The notes under the pieces: generated by a model
Told to the model about the DNA's origin: nothing
What the model saw: the letters and a program-made list of their open reading frames with translations, nothing else
The model's database searches: none
Shown: positions 1 through 9,452 of the stretch, piece after piece
Layout of the letters: the number at the start of each line of letters is the position of its first letter
Position numbering within the stretch: the stretch's first letter is position 1
Origin: JBFLXB01 sp964570625
GTDB lineage: Bacteria > Nitrospirota > Nitrospiria > 2-01-FULL-66-17
Direction: 5' to 3'
DNA length: 64,000 nucleotides
NCBI GenBank assembly: GCA_964570625.1
Contig: CAZMYW010000005.1
Coordinates: forward strand, 1-64,000
Made by a program: the position numbers and the translations under genes

Positions 1-16
1 GAGTACTCCATTCCAT

Positions 17-141
17 AAGCCTGTTCAGGGATGGTCAGATGCCAGGCGCCGCGAGCACCGCACCGGAGCGTACTAAGTGCGTACGTGAGGAGCCGATGCG
101 CAGCGGCAACGCCGCAGATGACCGTCCATGGACAGGCGCTC
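17..141 (+). repeat. MITE-like repeat, copy 1 (short form, forward)
   Basis: This is one of four copies in the window of an intergenic element with imperfect terminal inverted repeats. The left end reads AGCCTGTTCAGGGATGGTCA and the right end, read inward, begins GAGCGCCTGTCCATGG. It carries the internal core GGAGCGTACT...CGTACGTGAG shared by all copies. It is 125 bp, the same length as the copy at 43112-43236. Its right end overlaps the gatC stop codon by two bases. No ORF is inside, so any movement would need a transposase in trans. The identification rests on visual alignment of the four copies. Confidence 0.75.
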
Positions 142-427
142 ATTCGATGATTTTCGGCACCCGAAAACACCCACTCTCCGAATCCGGCGCGTTCGCCAAC
201 ACGTCGTCCCGGGACAATGACGGTTTCACCACGTCCTCCCGCAAGACGTTCTGCATCGGAACCACGTGCGCGGTCGGCGCGACCTGCGTCGTGTCGACGC
301 GATTGAGCGTTTCGACGTACGTCAAGATCGACGAGAGTTGTCGCCTGAACAGGACCTTTTCCTCCTCGGAGACGGCGAGGCGCGCCAGCTTGGCCACGTA
401 TTCAACTTGTTCCCGCGTGATCTCCAC
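140..427 (-). CDS. gatC: Asp-tRNA(Asn)/Glu-tRNA(Gln) amidotransferase subunit C
   Basis: GatC is the small subunit of the GatCAB amidotransferase, which converts Glu-tRNA(Gln) or Asp-tRNA(Asn) to the amidated form in the cytoplasm; it wraps GatA and stabilises the complex. The 95-residue length is normal for the family. The N-terminus (EITREQVEYVAKLARLAVSE) and the C-terminal FRVPKIIE are typical GatC signatures, as is the Met-Arg-Glu-Asp pattern near residues 58-64. It starts with GTG, whose G is the last base of the pcrA TAG stop, so the two genes are translationally coupled. gatA is not visible: the window ends about 140 bp downstream and that space is filled by a repeat element. Confidence 0.92.
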   Translation of the reverse strand: MEITREQVEYVAKLARLAVSEEEKVLFRRQLSSILTYVETLNRVDTTQVAPTAHVVPMQNVLREDVVKPSLSRDDVLANAPDSESGCFRVPKIIE

Positions 428-2796
428 TAGGCCAACTCCAATCTCGCGAATTTGACCGCCAGTTTCTTCGTCCCCGCCGAGTGAAACGCCACGACGACGC
501 GGGCCTCATCGCCGACGCCTTCCGCGGTCTGGATCGTGCCCACGCCCCAGACCGGGTGCCGGACCCGGGCGCCGATGGCGAATCCCGAGTCGTCCGAATG
601 GCCGCCGGGCTCTTGATTATACGGGTTCGAGGCGGGAGTTCGCCGCGCAGCCGCGCCGTCGGTCGGGGAGCTTCGCCATGGACGAGGAGTCTGCGAGTCC
701 CACGCGCGCCCGCTCCCAGCCTCCGCACGATCGTCCATGCCGATTTCGCGCTTCAACTCTCCCGGGATCTCATCGACGAAGCGGGACGGCGCGTTGAACT
801 GCACCGACCCATACAACCGCCGCAGGCCCGTGTAGGTCAGATACAGTCGTTCCTTGGCCCGCGTCATCCCCACGTAACACAGGCGCCGCTCCTCCTCCAT
901 CGCCTCCGGATCCTGGAGCGCGCGCGCGTGGGGAAACAGGCCTTCTTCCGCGCCCACGATGAAGACCACCGGAAACTCCAGGCCCTTGGCGGAGTGGAGC
1001 GTCATCAACGGCACCGCGCCGTCGGCGGAGGTGAGGGCATCCGTGTCGGAGACCAGTGCGACCTGATCGAGGAACGCGGACAGCGCAGACGACCGGTGAG
1101 GAGTGTCGGGCGCGAATTCGCCGGTGGTCGAGCCCACCGGTTCGTCTCCCGCCTCCCCTGCCCGGCGCTCTTCGAACTCTTCCACCGCGGAAAAGAGTTC
1201 CTGGATGTTCTCGATCCGGGACTCCGCCTCCGCGCCGAACTCCTCACGCAGGGATTCGATGTAGCGGGTTCGCTCCAACACCGCGGTCAGCAACACCGGG
1301 AGTGACGCGTTGCGCGCGGTCTCTCGCAGGCCGTCGAGCAGCGCGAGAAACCGGTCGAGGGCCCGCCGCGAGGCCGCGACCAACCGGTCGGGATCACCCG
1401 TGATCTTGCGCAGCGCGTCGGACCACGGCAGCCCGGCGTCCGTGGCGTAGGCGTCGATGCGCTCCACGGCCGTGGCCCCGATCCCCCGAGTGGGCACATT
1501 GATGATGCGTTTGAGACTCACGGCGTCCGCCGGGTTCGCCAGCACCCGCAAATACGCCACCACGTCCTTGATTTCCTTGCGCTCGTAAAACCGCAGACCG
1601 CCCACGATTACGTAGGGAATGGCTTCGTTGCGCAGGCGCTCTTCCAGGGCGCGCGACTGGGCGTTGGTCCGGTAGAGCACGGCGAAATCTCGGTAGACCC
1701 TGCCCGCGCGCAGGTGTTCGCGCAACGCGCGGCACAGATATTCGGCCTCGGCCACGTCGTCGGAGAGGCGCGCCACCGTCAGCTTTTCTCCCCCCAACCG
1801 GTCGGTCCACAGGCGTTTGCGTTTACGCGAGGGATTGCGTTCGACCACCGCGGACGCCGCATCCAGGATCGCCTGGGTGGACCGATAGTTCTGCTCCAAC
1901 GTAACGATCACGGCGTTCGGAAAATCTTTCTCGAACTCCAGGATGTTCCGCACGTCCGCACCGCGGAATGCATAGATGCTCTGATCGTCGTCACCCACCA
2001 CGCACAGATTGGCGCGTTCGCCGGCCAACAGGCGAACCAGCCGGTACTGCGCGAAATTCGTATCCTGATACTCGTCGACCAACAGGTACCGAAATTGCCG
2101 GTGATACCCGGCGAGCACCTCGGGCGCTCGTTCGAACAACCGCACCGTTTGCATGAGCAGGTCGTCGAAGTCCCACGCGCCGGAGGCCCGCAGCCGGTCC
2201 TGATAGAGGAGATACGTGCGGGCCACCGCGTCGTCCATGCCGAACGCCTGGGCGTCGGACCGAAACGCTTCCGGCGTCGTCAGCGCATTTTTGAGGTCGG
2301 AGATCCGCCGCGAGATCGCCTTCGGTTTGTACACGTCTTCGTTGATCCCGAGCGCGCGGGCACACTCCCGGATCAACGTGCCTTGATCGCCCGAGTCATA
2401 GATCACGAACTCGTTCGGATAACTCAAGCGCCCGGCGTGTGTCCGCAGGATTCTGACGCAGGCCGAATGAAACGTACTCACCCACACCCCCCGGCCCGTC
2501 GGCCCGAGCAACCGCTCCACGCGGTCCTTCATCTCCCCCGCGGCTTTATTGGTAAACGTCACGGCCAGGATCTGGGCCGGATGCACCCCCTGCGACGCGA
2601 TCAAGTGCGCGATCCGATACGTGATGACGCGCGTCTTCCCGCTGCCCGCCCCGGCGAGGATCAACAGCGGGCCGTCGGTGTGCAACACCGCGGCGCGCTG
2701 CGCTGGATTCAAATCGTCCAACAATGTGGTCACGTCTCGTCGTCCTGTCTCGTTGTCGCGGGGGGCGGCCCCGTATTCCACCGGACCGAATGCCAC
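427..2796 (-). CDS. pcrA: UvrD/PcrA-family superfamily 1 DNA helicase
   Basis: ATP-dependent 3'-5' DNA helicase of the UvrD/PcrA/Rep family, acting in repair and in removing proteins from DNA. Visible motifs in order: Walker A GAGSGKT (about residues 49-55), TFTNKAAGEM, DEYQDTN, GDDDQSIYAFRGAD, QNYRST, and TLHSAKGLEFPVVF near residue 600, then the PcrA-type C-terminal Tudor-like tail (GARVRHPVWGVGTI). At up to 789 residues it is full length. A GTG at 2796 overlaps the glmS stop codon by one base. The first 21 residues are not family-like, so the GTG at 2733 (start of TTLLDDLNPAQR) is a real alternative. It lies between glmS and gatC in a tight leftward cluster. Confidence 0.93.
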   Translation of the reverse strand: MAFGPVEYGAAPRDNETGRRDVTTLLDDLNPAQRAAVLHTDGPLLILAGAGSGKTRVITYRIAHLIASQGVHPAQILAVTFTNKAAGEMKDRVERLLGPTGRGVWVSTFHSACVRILRTHAGRLSYPNEFVIYDSGDQGTLIRECARALGINEDVYKPKAISRRISDLKNALTTPEAFRSDAQAFGMDDAVARTYLLYQDRLRASGAWDFDDLLMQTVRLFERAPEVLAGYHRQFRYLLVDEYQDTNFAQYRLVRLLAGERANLCVVGDDDQSIYAFRGADVRNILEFEKDFPNAVIVTLEQNYRSTQAILDAASAVVERNPSRKRKRLWTDRLGGEKLTVARLSDDVAEAEYLCRALREHLRAGRVYRDFAVLYRTNAQSRALEERLRNEAIPYVIVGGLRFYERKEIKDVVAYLRVLANPADAVSLKRIINVPTRGIGATAVERIDAYATDAGLPWSDALRKITGDPDRLVAASRRALDRFLALLDGLRETARNASLPVLLTAVLERTRYIESLREEFGAEAESRIENIQELFSAVEEFEERRAGEAGDEPVGSTTGEFAPDTPHRSSALSAFLDQVALVSDTDALTSADGAVPLMTLHSAKGLEFPVVFIVGAEEGLFPHARALQDPEAMEEERRLCYVGMTRAKERLYLTYTGLRRLYGSVQFNAPSRFVDEIPGELKREIGMDDRAEAGSGRAWDSQTPRPWRSSPTDGAAARRTPASNPYNQEPGGHSDDSGFAIGARVRHPVWGVGTIQTAEGVGDEARVVVAFHSAGTKKLAVKFARLELA

Positions 2797-4628
2797 TACT
2801 CCACCGTCACGCTTTTGGCCAGATTCCTCGGTTGATCCACGTCGCTGCCGCGCAACACCGCGATGTGGTAGGCCAGCAACTGCAGGGGCACCACCGCCAT
2901 GATCGGCATCACCAACGCGTCCAGCTCCGGAATGCCGATGACGGCGTCGGCTTTGGCCGACGCGTCTTCGTCGCCTTCCGTCACCACTGCGATCACGGCG
3001 CCGTCGCGGGCTTTGACTTCCATCAGGGCGTTCAGGATCTTGTCGTACGACGCGTCCCGCATCGCCAACATCACCACGGGAAGCCCTTCGTCGATCAACG
3101 CGATCGGGCCGTGTTTCATTTCTCCGGCCGGATACCCTTCGGCATGGATGTACGAAATTTCCTTCAGCTTGAGCGCGCCTTCCAGTGCGATGGGGTAGTG
3201 GATCCCTCTCCCCAGATACAGAAAATCATTGCGACCGGCGAACCCGCGCGCGATCTCCGCCACGCCCTTCGCCGATCGGCGCAGCCAGTCTTCGAGGTGC
3301 GCCGGAAGCTGGAACAGCGCGTCCGCGTAGCGTTTCTGCATTGCGGAGTCGAGTCGCCCCCTCGTCTGCCCCAGCGCCAGCGCGAGCAACACCATCGCGG
3401 CCAACTGGCACACGAAGGCCTTGGTGGACGCCACTCCGATTTCGGGGCCGGCGTGGGTGTACAACACGCCGTCGGCCTCGCGCGCAATGGTGCTGCCCAC
3501 CACGTTGCAGATGGCCACGGTGCGACCGCCGCGAGCTTTGGCTTCGCGCATGGCGCCCAAGGTGTCCGCGGTCTCGCCCGACTGCGAGATCGCCACGATC
3601 AGATCAGCCGGCGACACGATCGGGTCCCGGTATCGGTACTCCGACGCGATGTCCACCTCCACCGGCACTCGCGCGAGCCGCTCGATCAAGAACTTGCCGA
3701 CGAGTCCCGCGTGCCACGACGTGCCGCACGCCATAATCGTAATCTTCGAGGCCAACCGCAGCGCCTCGGCGGGAACGCCCAGTTCATCGAGGTACACCGC
3801 TCCGGTTTCGTGCGACAGGCGGCCCTGGATCGTGTTGATCAACGCCTGGGGTTGCTCGTAGATCTCTTTCAACATGAAATGCTTGAACCCCCCCTTCTCC
3901 GCCATGGCCGGGCTCCAGGAAATCTGCGTGGGGCGGCGATCGTGCTGCCGGCCCCCCAGATCGCTGATCTCCACCCGACCGGCCGAGGCGACGATCACGT
4001 CGCCGTCTTCCAGAAAGATCACCGACCGCGTGTGCGACAGAATCGCAGGCACGTCCGACGCGATAAATTGTTCACCCTCGCCCACGCCTACGATGAGGGG
4101 GCAGCCGTATCGCGCCGCCACCAAGACGCCGGGATCGCTCTCAGCCATCGCCACCACGGCATACGACCCTTTGAGTCGGGCAAGCGTCTCGCGAAACGCC
4201 GCCTCCAGCGACTTGCCCTGCTCCAACCCGCGGTCGATCAAGTGCGCGATGATCTCGGTGTCGGTTTCGGACTGAAAGGTCCGTCCCGCGGACGCGAGTT
4301 CTCGCTTGAGCGGGAGGTAGTTCTCGATGATGCCGTTGTGGATCACGACGACGCGGCCCGCGCGATGCGGATGCGCGTTTTCCTCCGACGGACGCCCGTG
4401 GGTGGCCCACCGCGTGTGGCCGACCCCCATGGTGGCGCCATACCGCGCGGCTCCGAGCACCGTTTCCAGGTTGGCCAGTTTCCCCGCGGCACGACGCACT
4501 TCGAGTCGTCCGTGATCCAGAAACGCGATCCCCGCCGAGTCGTACCCGCGGTACTCCAGTCGTTTCAACCCGTCGATCAGGATCGGGACCGCGGGTTGTT
4601 TGCCGACATATCCGATGACGCCGCACAT
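2796..4628 (-). CDS. glmS: Glutamine-fructose-6-phosphate aminotransferase (isomerizing)
   Basis: Makes glucosamine-6-phosphate from fructose-6-phosphate and glutamine, the first step to UDP-GlcNAc for peptidoglycan and LPS. The protein begins MCGVIGYVG, with Cys2 as the N-terminal glutaminase nucleophile after Met removal. The class II glutamine amidotransferase domain covers roughly residues 1-220 and two SIS sugar-isomerase domains follow. It ends in the conserved DVDQPRNLAKSVTVE. At 610 residues it is the usual length. It lies 19 bp downstream of glmU, so two steps of UDP-GlcNAc synthesis are side by side. A GAGGGGA ribosome-binding site precedes the ATG. I see no glmS ribozyme in the short upstream gap. 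Confidence 0.97.
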   Translation of the reverse strand: MCGVIGYVGKQPAVPILIDGLKRLEYRGYDSAGIAFLDHGRLEVRRAAGKLANLETVLGAARYGATMGVGHTRWATHGRPSEENAHPHRAGRVVVIHNGIIENYLPLKRELASAGRTFQSETDTEIIAHLIDRGLEQGKSLEAAFRETLARLKGSYAVVAMAESDPGVLVAARYGCPLIVGVGEGEQFIASDVPAILSHTRSVIFLEDGDVIVASAGRVEISDLGGRQHDRRPTQISWSPAMAEKGGFKHFMLKEIYEQPQALINTIQGRLSHETGAVYLDELGVPAEALRLASKITIMACGTSWHAGLVGKFLIERLARVPVEVDIASEYRYRDPIVSPADLIVAISQSGETADTLGAMREAKARGGRTVAICNVVGSTIAREADGVLYTHAGPEIGVASTKAFVCQLAAMVLLALALGQTRGRLDSAMQKRYADALFQLPAHLEDWLRRSAKGVAEIARGFAGRNDFLYLGRGIHYPIALEGALKLKEISYIHAEGYPAGEMKHGPIALIDEGLPVVMLAMRDASYDKILNALMEVKARDGAVIAVVTEGDEDASAKADAVIGIPELDALVMPIMAVVPLQLLAYHIAVLRGSDVDQPRNLAKSVTVE

Positions 4629-4647
4629 CGTGGTTTCGTCCCCTCTG

Positions 4648-6117
4648 TTATCGTCGTTTCTGCGTTCGCCGCTTCACCGAGCGCGGTTTCTTCCGCGGTG
4701 TCGCGGACGCCGACGTCGGTCCCGCGCCGGCACTCTCGACGCCTCGGCGTGTGGCGGCCCACCCCTTCTTGATGATCTGTCGCACTCGCCCGATCACCAA
4801 CGCGCCGGGGGGAACATCTTCGCTCACCGTCGTTCCCGCGGCCACGATCGCGCCTTTGCCGATCACCACCGGCGCCACCAACTGACTGTCGCTGCCGATA
4901 AACACGTCGTCTTCAACGATGGTCCGCGATTTCTTCACTCCATCGTAGTTGCAGGTGATCGTCCCCGCGCCGATATTCACGCCCCGGCCGATGGTGGCGT
5001 CGCCGAGATAACTGAGGTGATTCGCTTTGGCGGCGACACCCAACTCGGTTTTTTTCAGTTCGACGAAGTTGCCCACGCGCGCGTCCCGTCGGAGCACCGT
5101 GCCGGGCCTCAGGTGGGCGAACGGTCCGACCGACGCCCCCTCTTCGATCACCGCTTCCTCGATCACGCACCCGTCCTTCACTACCACCCGGTCGCTCAAC
5201 CGGCTGTTCGTCACGCGACTTCCGGGACCGATGCGACAACCCGATCCCACGACGGTCTGTCCCTCGAGCCACGCGCCCGGTGCAATGGTGGTGTCCGGCC
5301 CGATCGTGACGCCGTCGTCGATCCAAATCCTAGCCGGATCGAGCAGCGTCACCCCGTCGGTCATCCATCGCCCACGAATGCGCTCCCGCATCACGCCCTC
5401 GAGCCGAGCCAACTCCGCTCGGGTATTGACGCCTAATACGTCCTCGGGGTCGACCGGTTCGGCCCGCACCGTCAGACCGCGCCCGACCGCCACGGCGATC
5501 ACATCCGGCAGGTAATATTCGCCTTGCGCGTTGTCCGGCTTGATGACCTCCAGCGCCTCGCGCACAAAGGTCGCGTCCACCGCGTACAGACCGCCGTTGA
5601 CCAGACGAATCGCGCGCTGCGCCGGGGTGGCGTCCCGCTCTTCAACCACGCCGACGACCCGCCCATCGTCCGCCACCAGCAAACGGCCGTAGCCGTCGGG
5701 GACCTCCAGCGAAATCGCGGCCAGGGTCATCGCCGCGCCCGAGCGACGATGACTCGCCAGCACGCGCTGGACCGTCTCGCTTCGAACGAGCGGCGTATCC
5801 CCGCTCAGAATCATCACCGTCCCCGTCGATTCGGGAATCTGCGCCAGCGCGCACCGCACGGCGTCGCCGGTTCCGCGGGGCGGCTCCTGACGCACGATCA
5901 CGGCTCGTCGGCCGACAACACCCGCGACAGCGTCTCCCCCGTGCCCGACCACCACGACCACGCGCGACGCCCCGAGCGTCTCCGCGGCGCGCAACACATA
6001 GTCCAGCATGGGCAGACCGCCAACCGGGTGCAACACCTTCGGCGTCGCCGACTTCATCCGTTTGCCCTGCCCTGCGGCCATCACCACCACGGCGAGGTCC
6101 GCGCTGCGCGTCGTCAT
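4648..6117 (-). CDS. glmU: Bifunctional GlcNAc-1-P uridylyltransferase / GlcN-1-P acetyltransferase
   Basis: Catalyses the last two steps to UDP-N-acetylglucosamine. The N-terminal pyrophosphorylase domain shows the nucleotide-binding loop MAAGQGKRMKSATPKVLHP (residues 13-31). The C-terminal half is a left-handed beta helix built from hexapeptide repeats, with NHLSYLGDATIGRGVNIGAG typical of the acetyltransferase site. The 489-residue length is slightly long because of a very basic tail (RKKPRSVKRRTQKRR), which may be disordered. The ATG overlaps the stop codon of the upstream DUF502 gene by four bases. glmS follows 19 bp downstream. Confidence 0.96.
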   Translation of the reverse strand: MTTRSADLAVVVMAAGQGKRMKSATPKVLHPVGGLPMLDYVLRAAETLGASRVVVVVGHGGDAVAGVVGRRAVIVRQEPPRGTGDAVRCALAQIPESTGTVMILSGDTPLVRSETVQRVLASHRRSGAAMTLAAISLEVPDGYGRLLVADDGRVVGVVEERDATPAQRAIRLVNGGLYAVDATFVREALEVIKPDNAQGEYYLPDVIAVAVGRGLTVRAEPVDPEDVLGVNTRAELARLEGVMRERIRGRWMTDGVTLLDPARIWIDDGVTIGPDTTIAPGAWLEGQTVVGSGCRIGPGSRVTNSRLSDRVVVKDGCVIEEAVIEEGASVGPFAHLRPGTVLRRDARVGNFVELKKTELGVAAKANHLSYLGDATIGRGVNIGAGTITCNYDGVKKSRTIVEDDVFIGSDSQLVAPVVIGKGAIVAAGTTVSEDVPPGALVIGRVRQIIKKGWAATRRGVESAGAGPTSASATPRKKPRSVKRRTQKRR

Positions 6118-6812
6118 CGCGTTCCCTTCCCGGAGGGCACAGGCTCGTCTCCAGTCGAGGGAGTGTACATGCCGCCGGAGATGATCATCTTCATGCCGTC
6201 CTCGACGCTCATCGACAAGGGGATGATGTCGGGCTCCGGCACGAACAGAAAGTATCCTGATGTCGGATTCGGCGTGGTGGGCACGTACACGTTGATCAAG
6301 CGCTCGGGCGTGATCTCTTGAATCTCGCCCTTGGTGATGCCGGTCACGAACGCGATGGAGTACTGCCCCTTGCGCGGAAACTCCACCAGCACGACCCGGC
6401 TGAACTGTTCCCGGTTATGGATCGAAAACGTGTCGACGACGGCCTTGAGCACCTGGTAGATCGTCTTGACCACCGGAACGTGTTTGAGCAAATTCTCCCA
6501 CGTCTGCACGAGTTTACGGCCGAAAATATTGGTCGCGAGCATCCCGACCAGCAGCAGCAAGGCGGCCAGCACCACGATGCCGAGTCCGGGAATGTAGAAC
6601 GACGTGTACGAGGCGAGCAGGTTCCCGAGCACGCCCTCCAACGACACAAACAAGGCTTTTAAGATGAGGTAGGTGCCCCACAACGGGGTGACGACCAGCA
6701 AACCGGCGACGAAATAGCGCTTGATCCGACTTTGGATGTGCAGACCGGTCCCTGCCGCCTCGCGGAGAGCGGTCGGGCCGGCGGGGGCCGGTTTCGAGGG
6801 TCGGCGCGGCAT
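6114..6812 (-). CDS. DUF502 family membrane protein (copy 1)
   Basis: Member of the DUF502 family of small membrane proteins of unknown function, often found near envelope genes. After a basic N-terminus it has two transmembrane segments (around FVAGLLVVTPLWGTYLILKA and LGIVVLAALLLLVGML), then a soluble domain with the family pattern FPRKGQYSIAFVTG and VYVPTTPNPTSGYFLFVPE. I chose the ATG at 6812; an open frame continues upstream to 7073 but runs through the divergent promoter region and the start of the opposite-strand ATPase gene. It overlaps glmU by four bases. A second, divergent member lies at 33068-33700. Confidence 0.85.
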   Translation of the reverse strand: MPRRPSKPAPAGPTALREAAGTGLHIQSRIKRYFVAGLLVVTPLWGTYLILKALFVSLEGVLGNLLASYTSFYIPGLGIVVLAALLLLVGMLATNIFGRKLVQTWENLLKHVPVVKTIYQVLKAVVDTFSIHNREQFSRVVLVEFPRKGQYSIAFVTGITKGEIQEITPERLINVYVPTTPNPTSGYFLFVPEPDIIPLSMSVEDGMKMIISGGMYTPSTGDEPVPSGKGTR

Positions 6813-6835
6813 TCGGATCGGTCCCAAACGTACAA

Positions 6836-6860
6836 GAGCCCGGTCGGTGTGACCAGGCTC
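6836..6860. promoter_or_regulatory. Short hairpin in divergent intergenic region
   Basis: GAGCCCGGTC, a five-base loop and GACCAGGCTC form an inverted repeat with one mismatch. It sits between the divergently oriented DUF502 and ATPase genes, so it cannot be a simple terminator for either. An operator or a stem in the DUF502 mRNA leader are both possible. Confidence 0.35.
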
Positions 6861-6925
6861 GCGGTGCGGAACCACTCTACTAAGTTTTTCAAGATGATGC
6901 AAGAACGTTCGCCCTCGAACATGGT

Positions 6926-6954
6926 TTGCAATTTTCCACCGAGTCACGTAGGAT
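6926..6954 (+). promoter_or_regulatory. Candidate sigma-70 promoter for the ATPase-tmk-holB-ricT-metG operon
   Basis: TTGCAA (6926-6931), a 17-bp spacer and TAGGAT (6949-6954) lie 33 bp before the ATG at 6988. It is the best -35/-10 pair in the divergent gap and would drive the rightward operon. Seen in sequence; promoter activity is inferred. Confidence 0.5.
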
Positions 6955-6987
6955 TCGCCCGGTGACGACGCGCGCCAACGCGACCGG

Positions 6988-8787
6988 ATGATCATCCTCG
7001 AGCTGGCCTGTTTGGGCCTCCGTTCTTTCCGCCAGGTGACCAAACTGGCCCTGAAACCTGGCCTCAATCTCATTCACGGTCGCACCGGGGCCGGGAAAAC
7101 CACCCTCTTCGGGTGCCTCGATATCCTGATGTTCGGAACACCCGCCGACCAGATCGGCCTGTCGACCAAAGACGCCGCCGGTCCCGCGCAGGCGGCGGTC
7201 ACGGTGAAGTTGCGCACAGGAGACATTGTCCGGGTGATCACGGATTTTTCCAAAGGCGCGTTCCAGATCCTGAAATGGGAACCGGGCACGCGCGCGTTCA
7301 CTCCGCTGGCATCCGATTCCTCGGCGTTGGCGCCGTTGTGGGAGCCCGAGTGCCAAGGACTGCCGCTGGCCGATGTCCGCGCCGCAGTGCTGTGGTCCCC
7401 CGGATCGAGCGTCTCGCTCGGGGACGGCGACCTTCCGGCGTTTGTGCCCGGAGCCCTTGCGCCCTCCACGGTGCTCACGCCAGACGAACGCGCCGCCAAA
7501 GTCGCACGGTTGGCCGAATTGCAGACCACGTTGGTCCGAGCCGAACGACTCGCGAAAACCGCGGATCAACGCAGCGATGCCGTCGCACGCGAAGCCAAAG
7601 CCCGCAACCGCGTGGCCGCGCTCGATGCGCTGAACGCACGCCGCGAAGAGTCCACCGCGCGCAAGGACGAGATGGCGCCGTTTCTTCAGGGCTCCAAAGA
7701 TCTCGACGCACAACTCGATGGCTACATTAAGGCGCTGCCCGCGCTCGCGGAGGAACGCACCGCACTCGAAGATGACGTCGCCGGGTTGGCCGTCCAGATC
7801 GAAGGAGCCGGGGCCACGTCGCTCTTGAAAGCCCCGTTGTTCCTAGCCGGCGCCGGCATGACCGCCATCTCGTTCGTGGTCGCGCTGGTGCTGACGGGGG
7901 AGTGGCTTCGGATTCTCTACGGAGTTGGGCTCGTCATCGGTCTGGCGTTGGTCGTGACCGCGTTGCTGCTGGATTTTCGACGGCTCGCTCGCAAACGCGC
8001 GTTGGAGACTCAGCACGCGGACCTGCAAAAAAAATCGTCGCGGCTCGACGACCGGCTGAAAAAAACCTACGCAGCGCCGATCGCGCTGATCGCTCAAACC
8101 GGGTCCGGCGACGCCGAGACGTTCAAGGCCAAGCGACGCGCGGCCAAAGACTGGGCGGACGAGCAGGAACGCTTCGCCCGTGAAGAAGCCGAGATCCTCG
8201 GAGGCAAGACCCGGGCGGACCTCGAAGGGGACTGGCGGGCGGCCAAGACCGCGGCCGAGGAATTGAGCCGCGAAGCCGGTGAAGACGTCGATATCGAGAG
8301 CCTGCGCGACGCCATTAAACACGTAACCCGGGAGTTGGACAGCGCCCCGACCGGCGCGCCGGTCTCCTCGGTCAACGCTCCGCACAACGGGGGCTCGCCT
8401 GCGCCGTTGCGCGACTACGCGGCCGAAATCGCGGGCTGCCTGGCCAAGCTCACGGAAAAACGGTTGGTGTCGGTGTCGGAGGACCAGGGGGTCCTGCGTA
8501 TCACCCGTCACGATGCGACGGACCCGGTGCCCCTCGACGCGGTGAGTTCGGGCGAGGCCCTGCAAGCGAGACTGGCCGTAGCGCTCGGCGCGTGGACCGC
8601 CCGCCGGAACGGACTCGGGTTTCCCTTGATCCTGGACGACCCCTTGGCCGGCCTCGATCCGCGGAGTCGCAAAACCTTGATCGAGATCATGACCGCCGCG
8701 GCGGGCGATCGGCAGATCATCCTGCTGACCAACTCGCCGGTCCCCGAAACAGCCGGGTTGTCCCAGACCGCGCTGACCGCTGGATGA
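6988..8787 (+). CDS. Rad50/SMC-like ATPase with a membrane hairpin
   Basis: ABC-type ATPase of the Rad50/SMC/RecN class, 599 residues. It has an N-terminal Walker A GRTGAGKT (31-38), long charged coiled-coil arms, and a C-terminal half with the signature-like SSGEALQARLAVALG (about 516) and Walker B LILDDPLAGLD (about 546). Unlike soluble SMC proteins, the hinge position (about residues 281-331) holds two hydrophobic segments that look like a transmembrane hairpin, so the heads would face the cytoplasm from the membrane. The stop codon overlaps the tmk ATG. The substrate is unknown; a role in DNA or membrane remodelling is only inferred from the fold. Confidence 0.75.
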   Translation: MIILELACLGLRSFRQVTKLALKPGLNLIHGRTGAGKTTLFGCLDILMFGTPADQIGLSTKDAAGPAQAAVTVKLRTGDIVRVITDFSKGAFQILKWEPGTRAFTPLASDSSALAPLWEPECQGLPLADVRAAVLWSPGSSVSLGDGDLPAFVPGALAPSTVLTPDERAAKVARLAELQTTLVRAERLAKTADQRSDAVAREAKARNRVAALDALNARREESTARKDEMAPFLQGSKDLDAQLDGYIKALPALAEERTALEDDVAGLAVQIEGAGATSLLKAPLFLAGAGMTAISFVVALVLTGEWLRILYGVGLVIGLALVVTALLLDFRRLARKRALETQHADLQKKSSRLDDRLKKTYAAPIALIAQTGSGDAETFKAKRRAAKDWADEQERFAREEAEILGGKTRADLEGDWRAAKTAAEELSREAGEDVDIESLRDAIKHVTRELDSAPTGAPVSSVNAPHNGGSPAPLRDYAAEIAGCLAKLTEKRLVSVSEDQGVLRITRHDATDPVPLDAVSSGEALQARLAVALGAWTARRNGLGFPLILDDPLAGLDPRSRKTLIEIMTAAAGDRQIILLTNSPVPETAGLSQTALTAG

Positions 8788-9452
8788 CGGGTTCCCCTCA
8801 CGCCCCGTTTCCGGGCCGTTTCATCACATTCGAAGGCATCGACGGCAGCGGGAAATCGACTCAGTTGGCGGCGCTCGGGCGTACGCTGATGGCGCGCGGC
8901 CTCCCGGTGGTGACGACCCGCGAACCCGGGGGAACCCCGGTCGGCGACGCGATTCGGAGCGTGGTGTTGGACGGAGCGTTTTCCGGAATGTCCGGTCGCG
9001 CCGAGTTGCTCCTCTATCTGGCCAGTCGCGTGGAACACGTGGACAAGGTGATCAGGCCCGCGTTGGCCCAGGGATCGTTGGTGCTCTGCGACCGTTTTTC
9101 AGAAGCCACCCTCGCCTACCAGGCCTACGGCCGCCGGATTCCGATGGAGGAAGTCTCGCCCTTGGTGACGTTCGGCGCGTGCGGGGTGACTCCGGATCTC
9201 GTGGTCCTCCTCGATCTGCCGGCCGAGGAGGGGCTGGCCCGGGTGAAACAGCGCCAGACCGTCAACCGTCTCGATCGCGAAGCGATCGCCTTCCACCAAC
9301 GCGTGCGGGACGGCTATCTGGCGCTCGCCGCCCAGACCCCGCATCGGTTCAAGGTGCTGGACGCACGCCTCCCCGTCGATGAGTTGGAGCGGGCGATCCT
9401 GCGCGCGGTGGAACCGTTGTGCGCGGCCGTCGCGTCGGAAAGTCGGGCGTGA
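8784..9452 (+). CDS. tmk: Thymidylate kinase
   Basis: Phosphorylates dTMP to dTDP for DNA synthesis. The P-loop EGIDGSGKST lies at residues 17-26, followed by TTREPGGTP, the DRF motif LCDRFSEATLAYQAYG, and a lid region near residue 150. The length of 222 residues is normal. I chose the ATG at 8784 because it overlaps the upstream TGA (ATGA) and directly precedes the conserved core; a longer upstream frame has no family similarity. holB follows with a GTGA overlap, the common tmk-holB pairing. Confidence 0.95.
   Translation: MTGSPHAPFPGRFITFEGIDGSGKSTQLAALGRTLMARGLPVVTTREPGGTPVGDAIRSVVLDGAFSGMSGRAELLLYLASRVEHVDKVIRPALAQGSLVLCDRFSEATLAYQAYGRRIPMEEVSPLVTFGACGVTPDLVVLLDLPAEEGLARVKQRQTVNRLDREAIAFHQRVRDGYLALAAQTPHRFKVLDARLPVDELERAILRAVEPLCAAVASESRA

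Noticed and set aside
2733..2796. First 21 residues of PcrA as a functional extension
   Set aside because: Not rejected outright; they carry no family signal, so I kept the overlapping GTG but note 2733 as an equal alternative.
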